Source: Oscillospiraceae bacterium (GTDB lineage: Bacteria; Bacillota; Clostridia; Oscillospirales; Oscillospiraceae). Taken from it: DNA of 13,805 bases. The translations under genes and the position numbers were made by a program. Below are positions 1-5,972 of the stretch, in pieces (within the stretch, counting starts at the first letter, position 1; every line of letters starts with the position of its first letter). Under the pieces are notes generated by a model that did no database searches, had not been told where the DNA came from, and saw only the letters and a list, made by a program, of their open reading frames with translations. The stretch is taken from positions 1 through 13,805 of the forward strand of contig CAJGCI010000034.1 of the NCBI GenBank assembly GCA_904501855.1, read 5' to 3'.

Positions 1-234
1 CATCACCATCATCACCACGATGACGATGAAGAACATGAGCATCACCATCATCGTCACGATGAGGAAGAGGAGCATGAGCATCACCATCATCACCACGATG
101 AGGATGAGGAGCATGAACATCACCATCATCACCACGATGACGATGAAGAACATGAGCATCACCATCATCACCACGATGAGGATGAGGAGCATGAACATCA
201 CCATCATCACCACGATGAGGATGAGGAACATGAG
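1..234 (+). repeat. 39-bp tandem repeat, six copies, in frame, encoding a His/acidic 13-mer
   Basis: Units begin at 1, 40, 79, 118, 157 and 196. Each encodes six histidines (five plus one Arg in unit 2), five acidic residues, then His-Glu. Units differ mostly by silent or Asp/Glu changes: 1 and 4 are identical, and 3 and 5 are identical. That alternation suggests recent duplication of a two-unit block. The array reaches the left edge, so the true copy number may be higher. Because the period is a multiple of three, copy-number change keeps the frame. Confidence 0.95.
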
Positions 235-597
235 CATCACCACCATCACCATCACGATGGTGATGAGTGCGGGTGCGGCCATCATCACCACGATCATGAC
301 GGACATCACCATCACGCTGATGAGATCTTCACCAGCTGGGGGGCCGAAACACCGAAAAAATACACTGAGGAAGAAGTCCGCAACATTCTTGATCAGCTGG
401 GAGATGAGGAAAAATACGGTATGGTCCTTCGTGCAAAAGGTATGCTGAATGCCATTGACTCGGAATGGATTTATTTCGATTATGTTCCGGAAGAAGTGGA
501 TATCCGAAAGGGTGCCCCAATCCTTACCGGACGGTTCTGTGTTATCGGATCCAAAATCAAGGAAGATGCTCTGAAGGAGTTGTTTGGAATTGAATGA
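1..597 (+). CDS. G3E-family (COG0523/CobW-like) GTPase, C-terminal part, with very His-rich loop; 5' end outside window
   Basis: Reading frame 1 is open from the left edge to TGA at 595-597, giving 198 codons without the start. Visible residues 1-105 hold 57 histidines: six copies of a 13-residue unit (His6, an Asp/Glu run, then HE), then His7, a CGCG pair of cysteines (codons 90 and 92) and two further His4 runs. From about residue 112 the chain becomes an ordinary globular domain with RAKGMLNAIDSEW and a GRFCVIG segment near the end, which is the pattern of the CobW C-terminal domain. In COG0523 proteins a His-rich stretch between the GTPase domain and this domain binds metal, usually zinc. 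The P-loop, CxCC and NKxD motifs would lie upstream and cannot be checked. The stop overlaps the next gene by 14 bases, so the two are co-transcribed. A zinc or other transition-metal chaperone/insertase role is inferred. Family placement is firm, the metal is not. Confidence 0.88.
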   Translation, partial: HHHHHHDDDEEHEHHHHRHDEEEEHEHHHHHHDEDEEHEHHHHHHDDDEEHEHHHHHHDEDEEHEHHHHHHDEDEEHEHHHHHHHDGDECGCGHHHHDHDGHHHHADEIFTSWGAETPKKYTEEEVRNILDQLGDEEKYGMVLRAKGMLNAIDSEWIYFDYVPEEVDIRKGAPILTGRFCVIGSKIKEDALKELFGIE

Positions 598-1540
598 AAA
601 TGATATTCCCGTATATCTGTTTACCGGGTTTTTAGAATCGGGAAAGACAAAGTTCATACAGGAAACTCTGTGCGACGAGCGCTTCAACAAAGGAGAAAAG
701 ACGCTTCTGCTCGTGTGTGAAGAAGGCGTTGAGGAGTATGAACCGGACGAGTTTTCCGGAGAGAATGTCTTTATCAAAATCGTTGAAGAAGAAAGCGAGC
801 TTTCCGAAGATCTGTTACGCGGGTTCATCAAGGAGACCGATGCCGAGCGCGTTGTGGTAGAGTACAACGGCATGTGGATGCTGGACAGTCTCTATCAGGC
901 GATGCCAGAGGAATGGATCGTCTATCAGGAGTTCATGTTTGCCGATGCCACAACTTTCCTGACCTACAATCAGAACATGCGGCAGCTGACGTATGACAAG
1001 CTGAAGAGCTGCGAGCTGGTGGTATTCAATCGGTTTACCCGAGAAATGGATAAGATGCCGTATCACAAAATTGTTCGCGGCGCATCCCGCCGGGCGGACA
1101 TCGCCTACGAGTATGCTCCAGACGATGTGGAATACGACGATATTGAAGATCCGCTGCCCTTTGATATCAACGCACCTATAATTGAGATCGGGGTGGATGA
1201 CTACGCAATCTGGTATCGGGATCTGACGGAAAATCCGTCCAATTACGAAGGAAAAACCGTTAAGGTTCTCTGCCGTGCGCTGACGAGAAAGAAACTGCCG
1301 TCAAAAACATTTATCGTCGGACGCCATGTGATGACATGCTGTATCGAAGACACACAGTTTGCTGCGCTTGTCTGTCAGTGGGATCAGGCATCGAAAGTTG
1401 TCAATGACAGCTGGGTGACATTAACGGCGAAAATCCGTTATAAATTTCATGTTGCATACAAACAGAAAGGTCCGGTCCTGACCTGCATCGAACTGGAACC
1501 GGCAGAAGCACCGGAAAATTCCATTGCAACGTTCTTCTGA
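584..1540 (+). CDS. G3E-like GTPase fused to a TIGR03943-like C-terminal domain
   Basis: A 318-residue protein. The N-terminal half has a Walker A motif, GFLESGKT (residues 15-22), and an EYNG segment (93-96) that matches the G3E-family ExxG. The guanine-specificity motif is degenerate: NRFT at 149-152 instead of NKxD, and the family CxCC metal motif is absent. From about residue 205 the chain resembles the C-terminal domain of TIGR03943/DUF1980 proteins: a Tyr-rich segment, then GRHVMTCCIEDTQ (246-258) with a Cys pair and a DSWV segment (275-278). The start must be a TTG: an in-frame stop at 572-574 leaves TTG 584 or TTG 590. AAGGAG at 574-579 lies 4 bases before the first and 10 before the second. 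Translational coupling to the upstream GTPase gene is likely from the 14-base overlap. A joint role in metal trafficking is inferred. Nucleotide hydrolysis is uncertain given the weak NKxD. Confidence 0.85.
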   Translation: MELNENDIPVYLFTGFLESGKTKFIQETLCDERFNKGEKTLLLVCEEGVEEYEPDEFSGENVFIKIVEEESELSEDLLRGFIKETDAERVVVEYNGMWMLDSLYQAMPEEWIVYQEFMFADATTFLTYNQNMRQLTYDKLKSCELVVFNRFTREMDKMPYHKIVRGASRRADIAYEYAPDDVEYDDIEDPLPFDINAPIIEIGVDDYAIWYRDLTENPSNYEGKTVKVLCRALTRKKLPSKTFIVGRHVMTCCIEDTQFAALVCQWDQASKVVNDSWVTLTAKIRYKFHVAYKQKGPVLTCIELEPAEAPENSIATFF

Positions 1541-1543
1541 TAC

Positions 1544-1571
1544 TTTAAATTTTTTTGAGATGATGTATAAT
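1544..1571 (+). promoter_or_regulatory. Candidate degV promoter
   Basis: A consensus -10, TATAAT, lies at 1566-1571, with TTTAAA at 1544-1549 as a weak -35 at 16-base spacing. The start site would fall near 1578, inside the hairpin's left arm, so transcripts from here would not form the full hairpin while read-through transcripts would. Confidence 0.35.
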
Positions 1572-1598
1572 AGGCGGGAGAAACCTCCCGCCTATTAT
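1567..1598 (+). terminator. Strong 14-bp hairpin after the GTPase pair
   Basis: A perfect inverted repeat pairs 1567-1580 with 1585-1598 around an AAAC loop, with a GC-rich core (GGCGGGAG/CTCCCGCC). It lies 26 bases after the stop of the second GTPase gene. No uridine run follows (TAGATGAGAG), so it is a weak or non-canonical terminator, or an mRNA 3'-end stabiliser. Its left arm overlaps a possible -10 for degV. Confidence 0.5.
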
Positions 1599-1644
1599 TA
1601 GATGAGAGACTTTTGCATAGACCAATTCAATGAAGGAGAAACCC

Positions 1645-2532
1645 ATGGGTAACTTTGTTCTTTGCTGTGATTCAACAGCAGATCTTTCGAAAGAGCATTT
1701 TGAGAGTCGTGACATTCATTATGTCTGCTTCCATTTTTTTCTGGATGGAAAAGAGTATTTTGATGATCTGGGACAGTCCGTTCCGTTCGATCAGTTTTAT
1801 CAGGCAATGGCAGACGGCGCAGAGACCTCCACTTCTCAGGTGAATGTGGATGAATACATCAATTTCTGGAAACCGATGCTGGAAGAAGGAAAGGATATCC
1901 TTCATCTTTGTCTCTCATCCGGAATCTCCGGCACGATCAACTCTGCTGTGAATGCGGCCAACATTCTTGAGGAGGATTACCCTGACCGGAAGATCTATGT
2001 TGTAGACTCTCTGGGAGCATCTTCCGGATACGGACTGATCATGGAAACCCTTGCTGACAAGAGGGACGAAGGAATGGGTCTGGAAGAGCTGCATGCATGG
2101 GTAGAAGAGCATAAACTGAATATGCATCACTGGTTCTTTTCCACCGATCTGACGTTCTTTGTAAAAGGGGGACGTATCTCCAAGGCTTCCGGTTGGTTCG
2201 GCGGGATGCTGAATATCTGTCCGCTGATGAATATGGATAATGAGGGCCATCTCGTTCCTCGCTTCAAGATCCCGGGAAAGAAAAAAATTGTCCGGGAAAT
2301 TGTAAAGAAGATGGGCGAGTTTGCCGATGGCGGATATGAGTACTCAGGTAAGTGCTTTATCTCCAATGCAGGATGCTTTGATGATGCCCGTGCGGTAGCG
2401 GACCTTGTTGAAGAGCAGTTTCCGAATCTCAATGGCAAAGTAGTGATTAACTCCGTGGGAACTACCATCGGAAGCCATACCGGTCCGGGTACCGTAGCCC
2501 TGTTCTTCTGGGGATCCAAGCGGGAAAGCTGA
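1645..2532 (+). CDS. DegV family fatty-acid-binding protein (FakB-like)
   Basis: A 295-residue DegV protein. Family marks in order: DSTADL at residues 9-14, TSTSQ at 61-65, SSGISGT at 91-97, the central GGRIS segment, and GSHTGPGT at 276-283 near the C terminus. These Ser/Thr/His residues line the fatty-acid carboxylate site in DegV/FakB structures. Such proteins bind a fatty acid and, with the kinase FakA, present it for phosphorylation and phospholipid synthesis; some paralogues have no proven partner. I chose ATG 1645 because AAGGAG at 1633-1638 sits 6 bases before it. The in-frame ATG at 1630 would overlap that ribosome site and adds five residues the family lacks. No fakA is in the window. 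The gene is monocistronic, with a clear terminator after it. Product family is secure, the ligand is inferred. Confidence 0.92.
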   Translation: MGNFVLCCDSTADLSKEHFESRDIHYVCFHFFLDGKEYFDDLGQSVPFDQFYQAMADGAETSTSQVNVDEYINFWKPMLEEGKDILHLCLSSGISGTINSAVNAANILEEDYPDRKIYVVDSLGASSGYGLIMETLADKRDEGMGLEELHAWVEEHKLNMHHWFFSTDLTFFVKGGRISKASGWFGGMLNICPLMNMDNEGHLVPRFKIPGKKKIVREIVKKMGEFADGGYEYSGKCFISNAGCFDDARAVADLVEEQFPNLNGKVVINSVGTTIGSHTGPGTVALFFWGSKRES

Positions 2533-2548
2533 ATAAAAGTACAAGTTG

Positions 2549-2577
2549 GGGGTCCGGAGAAATCCGGATCCCTTTTT
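2549..2577 (+). terminator. Intrinsic terminator of degV
   Basis: The stem pairs 2549-2558 with 2563-2572 (10 bp, one G-U) around a GAAA loop and is followed by five T (2573-2577). It begins 16 bases after the degV stop. Confidence 0.88.
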
Positions 2578-2743
2578 CTGAGAGATGAATACATAATAAT
2601 GAAAAGCCCTGAAAACGGATGACAACGAGACACTAATTGATAAAAAACGAGGGAAAACAGAGTGCGATTCGCAAAAAACCCAAAAACGTGGACTGATTTC
2701 TGTGCAAATTAAGTTTTTAACAACATAATAGTTAAAACTATCC

Positions 2744-2772
2744 TTGAAGAGACCGCCGCAGGAGGGTATATT
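2744..2772 (+). promoter_or_regulatory. Candidate gpsA promoter
   Basis: TTGAAG at 2744-2749 and TATATT at 2767-2772 are separated by exactly 17 bases, placing a start near 2779. The rest of 2579-2743 is AT-rich, with no gene or convincing structure. A CATAAT at 2724-2729 is a weaker alternative -10 without a good -35. Confidence 0.5.
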
Positions 2773-2782
2773 TAAATAGATA

Positions 2783-2798
2783 CAACAGAATTCTGTTG
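2783..2798. promoter_or_regulatory. Perfect 16-bp palindrome, possible operator for gpsA
   Basis: CAACAGAATTCTGTTG is fully self-complementary, with 8-bp half-sites and no spacer. It starts about 4 bases past the predicted start site of the gpsA promoter and ends 32 bases before the gene. Size and position fit a dimeric repressor site (MarR or TetR type). No regulator gene is nearby. As RNA it would be only a short hairpin without a U-run. Confidence 0.45.
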
Positions 2799-2830
2799 GC
2801 TTGTCCATAGCTTGAGAGGGGATTAGATTT

Positions 2831-3838
2831 ATGAACATAGCAGTAATTGGTGCCGGCGGTGCCGGTGCCGTTTTCTCCATGATTCTGTCGAAAAACGGAC
2901 ACACGGTTACTATCTTGGCACCGGATGCGGAACAGGCAAAAAATCTATCTGAGACACACGTAAGTCCTTGGCTGAAGGATCTTACATTGCCGCAGGATAT
3001 TGAATATACGGCAGACCCGACTATTGTAACGGGAAAAGACATGGTCGTCTTTGCGTGTCCTTCCTTTGCAATGCGCCAGGAGTGTCAGACCGTGGCACCG
3101 TATCTTTCAGAAGAATCCATTCTGGTTTCCGTCGTCAAAGGTATTGAGGCGGATACCAATCTTACCATGACGGAGATCATTGCGGAGGTAACCGGATATA
3201 ACGCCGCAGTTCTTTCCGGCCCGATCCACACGGTGGAACTGGCAAAGGGGCTTCCCAGCGGATGCGTGGTGGCAAGCTCGAATGTCCGAGAGGCCAAGAT
3301 CGTGCAGGACGCATTTATGAATGAAGCACTTCGTGTGTATACCAGCAAGGATGTGCGCGGCGTGGAGATCGCAGGATCCTTGAAGAATGTGATCGCGCTT
3401 TGCTGCGGCTGCAGCGATGGACTGGGATATGAAGATAATACCAAAGCACTGCTTATGACCCGCGGGATGATGGAACTGACGAATTTCGGAGTTCACTTCG
3501 GTGCGGAAGCGGAGACGTTTTCTGGCTTGGGTGGATTTGGTGATCTGGTCAATACCTGTACATCTCCTCATTCCAGAAACCGCAAAGTGGGCGAACTCAT
3601 CGGACAAGGCAAAACCGTGGAAGAAGCAATGGAAGCGATAGGTTCCGTGGCAGAGGGCTATTATGCTGCGAAAGCAGTTAAGCAGTTAGCAGACCGGGAA
3701 GGGCTGTATCTGCCGATCATGTCTGCAGCATATGATGTGCTCTACAATAATGTTTCTCCCAAAGAAGCGGTTGGAAAACTGATGACACTGAGAAAAATGG
3801 ACGAGCTTGGACGAGGTTCCGGCTGGTTCCTGGATTAA
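2831..3838 (+). CDS. gpsA: NAD(P)H-dependent glycerol-3-phosphate dehydrogenase
   Basis: A 335-residue cytoplasmic enzyme that reduces dihydroxyacetone phosphate to sn-glycerol 3-phosphate, the backbone of phospholipids. The N terminus has the Rossmann motif GAGGAG (residues 7-12). GSLKNV carries the expected active-site lysine (K185). NTKALLMTRGM and GLGGFGDLVNTCTSPHSRNR are the substrate and cofactor signatures of the GpsA C-terminal domain. One signature deviates: GPIHTVELAKGLPS stands where most GpsA proteins have GPS(F/H)AxEV. The length is typical. ATG 2831 follows AGAGGGG (2814-2820) at 10 bases. The gene appears monocistronic, with a promoter, a palindrome and a strong terminator. A close paralogue acting on another 2-ketone phosphate is possible but less likely. 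Confidence 0.9.
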   Translation: MNIAVIGAGGAGAVFSMILSKNGHTVTILAPDAEQAKNLSETHVSPWLKDLTLPQDIEYTADPTIVTGKDMVVFACPSFAMRQECQTVAPYLSEESILVSVVKGIEADTNLTMTEIIAEVTGYNAAVLSGPIHTVELAKGLPSGCVVASSNVREAKIVQDAFMNEALRVYTSKDVRGVEIAGSLKNVIALCCGCSDGLGYEDNTKALLMTRGMMELTNFGVHFGAEAETFSGLGGFGDLVNTCTSPHSRNRKVGELIGQGKTVEEAMEAIGSVAEGYYAAKAVKQLADREGLYLPIMSAAYDVLYNNVSPKEAVGKLMTLRKMDELGRGSGWFLD

Positions 3839-3852
3839 GCGAACGAAAACTC

Positions 3853-3888
3853 AAAGGTACAACCCACAGCTGTGGGTTGTACCTTTTT
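3853..3888 (+). terminator. gpsA terminator, perfect palindrome with T-run
   Basis: GGTACAACCCACA (3856-3868) pairs with TGTGGGTTGTACC (3871-3883); flanking AAA/TTT extends the dyad to 3853-3886. Five T follow at 3884-3888. It begins 15 bases after the gpsA stop. Confidence 0.9.
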
Positions 3889-3892
3889 CCAT

Positions 3893-3924
3893 AAAAAAAG
3901 ATCTGGTTTATGAAAAACCAGATC
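3893..3924 (-). terminator. Terminator of the small lipoprotein gene
   Basis: 3900-3909 pairs with 3915-3924 (GATCTGGTTT, 10 bp). Seven A at 3893-3899 read as a U7 run on the minus strand. It lies 12 bases past the lipoprotein stop and is back to back with the gpsA terminator. Confidence 0.88.
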
Positions 3925-3936
3925 CAAGTGTTTTCA

Positions 3937-4137
3937 TTATTTGCTGATATCGGTATCGGATGCGGTGGGCTCCGTATATTCAATATCAGTTCCGGTGGAA
4001 TCTGCCGGATCAACGTATTCGATTTCAGAATCCGATGCATTGACAGGTGCAGCTTCTTCTTTGCCGCAACCAACCAGAACCGCGATCATGGACAGAGCCA
4101 TGACAACACATAAAAACACGCTGAGAAAACGTTTCAT
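3937..4137 (-). CDS. Small acidic lipoprotein of unknown function
   Basis: Encodes 66 residues. The N terminus MKRFLSVFLCVVMALSMIAV followed by LVGC (residues 21-24) is a type II signal peptide with a lipobox, so C24 should be lipidated and the protein anchored outside the membrane. The mature part is only about 43 residues, rich in Asp, Glu, Ser and Thr, with two similar segments (IEYVDP and IEYTEP) and no predicted globular fold. I chose the ATG at 4137 because AAGGGG lies 9 bases upstream; a longer in-frame ATG at 4185 would place residues before the signal peptide. The gene is divergent from the O-antigen-ligase-like gene and has its own promoter and terminator. I do not recognise a family. 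It could be a surface tether, or merely a short exported peptide. Confidence 0.75.
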   Translation of the reverse strand: MKRFLSVFLCVVMALSMIAVLVGCGKEEAAPVNASDSEIEYVDPADSTGTDIEYTEPTASDTDISK

Positions 4138-4170
4138 TTCAAATATCCCCTTATTTGTTTTTGCCAGACA

Positions 4171-4199
4171 ATTATATATGGTCACGGAGCAGAATTAAA
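4171..4199 (-). promoter_or_regulatory. Candidate promoter of the small lipoprotein gene
   Basis: On the minus strand a consensus TATAAT lies at 4176-4171, with TTTAAT at 4199-4194 as a weak -35 at 17 bases. The start would be near 4164, giving a leader of about 27 bases. Confidence 0.45.
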
Positions 4200-4207
4200 G
4201 GTACAAT
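4179..4207 (+). promoter_or_regulatory. Candidate promoter of the ligase-like gene, overlapping the divergent one
   Basis: TGGTCA at 4179-4184 and TACAAT at 4202-4207 are 17 bases apart. The site lies over the lipoprotein promoter on the opposite strand, so the two could not easily be occupied together. Confidence 0.35.
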
Positions 4208-4262
4208 TAATACAAAAAAACAGAGTTTTTCTCTGCCGGAAAAATACGATTGGACAAAAAAC

Positions 4263-5606
4263 ATGAGCAAATTGCGTACAAAAAAATGGTTTTCGCCATA
4301 TTGGACCACAAATGCCTTTATCATGATGATGGTCGGGGGACTTCCACTGTGGTTCTGGCGAGGCGGATACACAGGTTTGACTAGCGCAAAATTTACTTAT
4401 GCCGCGATCCTGACCGGCCTTTGGGTGGTTACCACTGCCGTCACTGCAATGGGAACGAAGACAGGGTTCGCCATGTCGGCAGACAAATGGATCATAGCGA
4501 TGTTGCTTTTCTGCGCAGGGGTCTCTTCCGTGCTGTCTCCGTATCCGGACCATGTCTGGATTGGTTCCGGCCGTTATAACGGATTCTTCAGCCTAGCAAT
4601 CTATACAGTTATCTATATAGGAGTATCCTCGTATGGACGGTTACGAAGAGCCTATGTTTCCGTGTTTGCAGCGGCACTTTTTATCTGCTGTGTCGTTTCT
4701 CTGCTTCAGCTTATGGGAAAGAATCCCTTCGGACTGTATCCGGGCGGCTGGAATTATTATGACAAGGGAATCCAGTATTCCAGCGAATTTCTTGGAAATG
4801 TCGGGAATGTAGACCTTTTCGGGGCGCTGCTGTGTCTGGGAATCCCGCTGACAATAGGAACAGCCATGTATGAAAAAGGAAAAAGCATGTGGGTACTGAC
4901 CGGAATGGCCACACTCTGTTTATTTATTGCTGTTGTGATGAATGTGAAGGCAACACTGCTTGGAACAGCAGCAGGAGTGGCCGGTCTTCTGGCTGCCGGA
5001 TTTTCGGGAAAAGCGCCCGGGGTCCGGAAGAAGACCGCAATTCTCTTAATGATCGTAGTGCTGACTGTTCTCCTGGCAAAAGTGATTTCTTTCAGCGAAC
5101 AGGGGATATCGGTCGGAAAAAGACATGTGCAGGAAACTGCGGTCACAGAAACCAGCGAAAAATCGGAGCTGGGAAACATCTTACAGGGACAATGGAATGA
5201 TGAGATCGGGTCCGGAAGAATCGGGATCTGGAAAACACTGCTGAAAACAGTTCCCCAGCACCTGTGGATCGGGACAGGACCCGGTACCGTTGCAGATCGG
5301 GCCGGGATCGTATACGAGAGATATGTTCCAGAGACCGGGAGGACATTGAAAGCCCGGGTGGATAACGCACACAATGAGTTTCTGGAGTATCTGGTCTGCG
5401 AGGGAGTCGTGGGGCTTCTGCTGTATCTTATCCTTATCGTGATAACCTGCATCAGAAACGGCCGCAGCGGAAGTGCAGAAAAGAAGGTGCTGCTTACAGC
5501 AATGGGCAGCTATTGGATACAGAGTTTTTTCGGCCTTGGCCTGATACTGATCCTCCCCATCGTGTTTGTGTTCTGGGGTCTGCTCAATCAATCGGAGAAA
5601 ACATAA
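4263..5606 (+). CDS. O-antigen ligase/polymerase-like membrane protein (Wzy_C/RfaL family)
   Basis: A 447-residue integral membrane protein from ATG 4263, with roughly ten hydrophobic segments. Family marks: GSGRYNGFF after the third segment, a long extracytoplasmic loop with GSGRIGIWKTLL and GTGPGTVADR, then VDNAHNEFLEYLVCEGVVG (HN at residues 370-371), the Wzy_C/WaaL signature. Relatives transfer or polymerise undecaprenyl-linked glycans outside the membrane, or glycosylate proteins. In a Gram-positive cell the acceptor may be cell-wall glycan, capsule or a protein; the sequence does not say which. The start is uncertain: only GGA (4254-4256) precedes ATG 4263. A TTG at 4155 would add 36 polar residues and lies upstream of the candidate promoter. 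No glycosyltransferase or flippase gene is next to it. Confidence 0.82.
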   Translation: MSKLRTKKWFSPYWTTNAFIMMMVGGLPLWFWRGGYTGLTSAKFTYAAILTGLWVVTTAVTAMGTKTGFAMSADKWIIAMLLFCAGVSSVLSPYPDHVWIGSGRYNGFFSLAIYTVIYIGVSSYGRLRRAYVSVFAAALFICCVVSLLQLMGKNPFGLYPGGWNYYDKGIQYSSEFLGNVGNVDLFGALLCLGIPLTIGTAMYEKGKSMWVLTGMATLCLFIAVVMNVKATLLGTAAGVAGLLAAGFSGKAPGVRKKTAILLMIVVLTVLLAKVISFSEQGISVGKRHVQETAVTETSEKSELGNILQGQWNDEIGSGRIGIWKTLLKTVPQHLWIGTGPGTVADRAGIVYERYVPETGRTLKARVDNAHNEFLEYLVCEGVVGLLLYLILIVITCIRNGRSGSAEKKVLLTAMGSYWIQSFFGLGLILILPIVFVFWGLLNQSEKT

Positions 5607-5642
5607 AAAAAGAACTCTGATTTTTGAATCAGAGTTCTTTTT
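5607..5642. terminator. Bidirectional terminator between the ligase-like gene and the tRNA cluster
   Basis: GAACTCTGATT (5612-5622) pairs with AATCAGAGTTC (5627-5637) around TTTG. Five T follow on the plus strand, and a run of A (5605-5611) serves as the U-run for the converging tRNA transcript. Confidence 0.9.
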
Positions 5643-5717
5643 GGTGCTCCAGCGGGGATTCGAACCCCGGACACCCTGCTTAAAAGGCAGGTGCTCTGCC
5701 TGCTGAGCTACTGGGGC
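5642..5717 (-). tRNA. tRNA-Lys (anticodon TTT)
   Basis: Last gene of the cluster. The acceptor is GCCCCAG/CTGGAGC with discriminator A and encoded CCA (5642-5644). The D-stem is GCTC/GAGC, the anticodon loop CTTTTAA, the T-stem CGGGG/CCCCG. The acceptor has one C-A mismatch at pair 3-70; everything else pairs. Confidence 0.95.
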
Positions 5718-5727
5718 ATGCCAAGTT

Positions 5728-5801
5728 TGGCTGGGATGGCGGGACTCGAACCCACAACGCAGGAGTCAAAGTCCTGTGTGTTACCGTTACACCACATCCC
5801 A
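5728..5801 (-). tRNA. tRNA-Gln (anticodon TTG)
   Basis: The acceptor TGGGATG/CATCCCA is fully paired, with discriminator G and encoded CCA at 5728-5730. The anticodon stem CAGGA/TCCTG encloses loop CTTTGAC. Confidence 0.95.
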
Positions 5802-5810
5802 CCATTATAT

Positions 5811-5834
5811 AAAAAGGACACAGGTCCTCTTTTT
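5811..5834. other. Hairpin with T-run between tRNA-His and tRNA-Gln
   Basis: AGGAC (5815-5819) pairs with GTCCT (5824-5828) around a 4-base loop. Flanking A and T runs extend the stem through one G-U pair. Read in the tRNA direction it is followed by T-rich sequence, so it resembles a weak terminator or a processing signal inside the operon. Confidence 0.5.
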
Positions 5835-5841
5835 TATTAAA

Positions 5842-5918
5842 TGGGGTGGGAGATGGGACTCGAACCCACGGCATCTGGAACCACAATCCAGCGCTCTACC
5901 AACTGATCTACACCCACC
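5842..5918 (-). tRNA. tRNA-His (anticodon GTG)
   Basis: The anticodon loop is TTGTGGT within CTGGA/TCCAG. The extra G at -1 (5918) faces C73 (5845), the identity mark of histidine tRNA. CCA is encoded at 5842-5844. The acceptor has a T-T mismatch at pair 6-67, and the D-stem (GATC/GAGC) an A-G mismatch. Confidence 0.94.
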
Positions 5919-5972
5919 ATTTATTATTATCAAGCACACAATGATCATCCGTGCTGCTTGCCTTCTTGCAAC

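Noticed and set aside
1..234. CRISPR array or other repeat system at the left edge
   Set aside because: The 39-bp units are directly adjacent without spacers, stay in frame and encode protein.
20..448. A 142-codon plus-strand open frame rich in Met, Thr and Ile
   Set aside because: It is the shifted frame of the CAT/CAC-rich repeat. Frame 1 gives a His-rich loop followed by a true CobW C-terminal domain.
1630..1644. ATG 1630 as the degV start
   Set aside because: It would contain the AAGGAG ribosome site of ATG 1645 and add five residues not seen in DegV proteins.
3941..4198. An 85-codon plus-strand open frame
   Set aside because: It is opposite the small lipoprotein gene, which has a signal peptide, lipobox, ribosome site, promoter and terminator. 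The plus frame has none of these.
4155..4262. TTG 4155 as the start of the ligase-like protein
   Set aside because: It adds 36 polar residues before the first membrane segment and lies upstream of the candidate promoter, with no good ribosome site.
5804..5809. TATAAT on the minus strand just before tRNA-Gln as an internal promoter
   Set aside because: It lies only 2 bases before the mature tRNA 5' end, so transcription would begin inside the tRNA.
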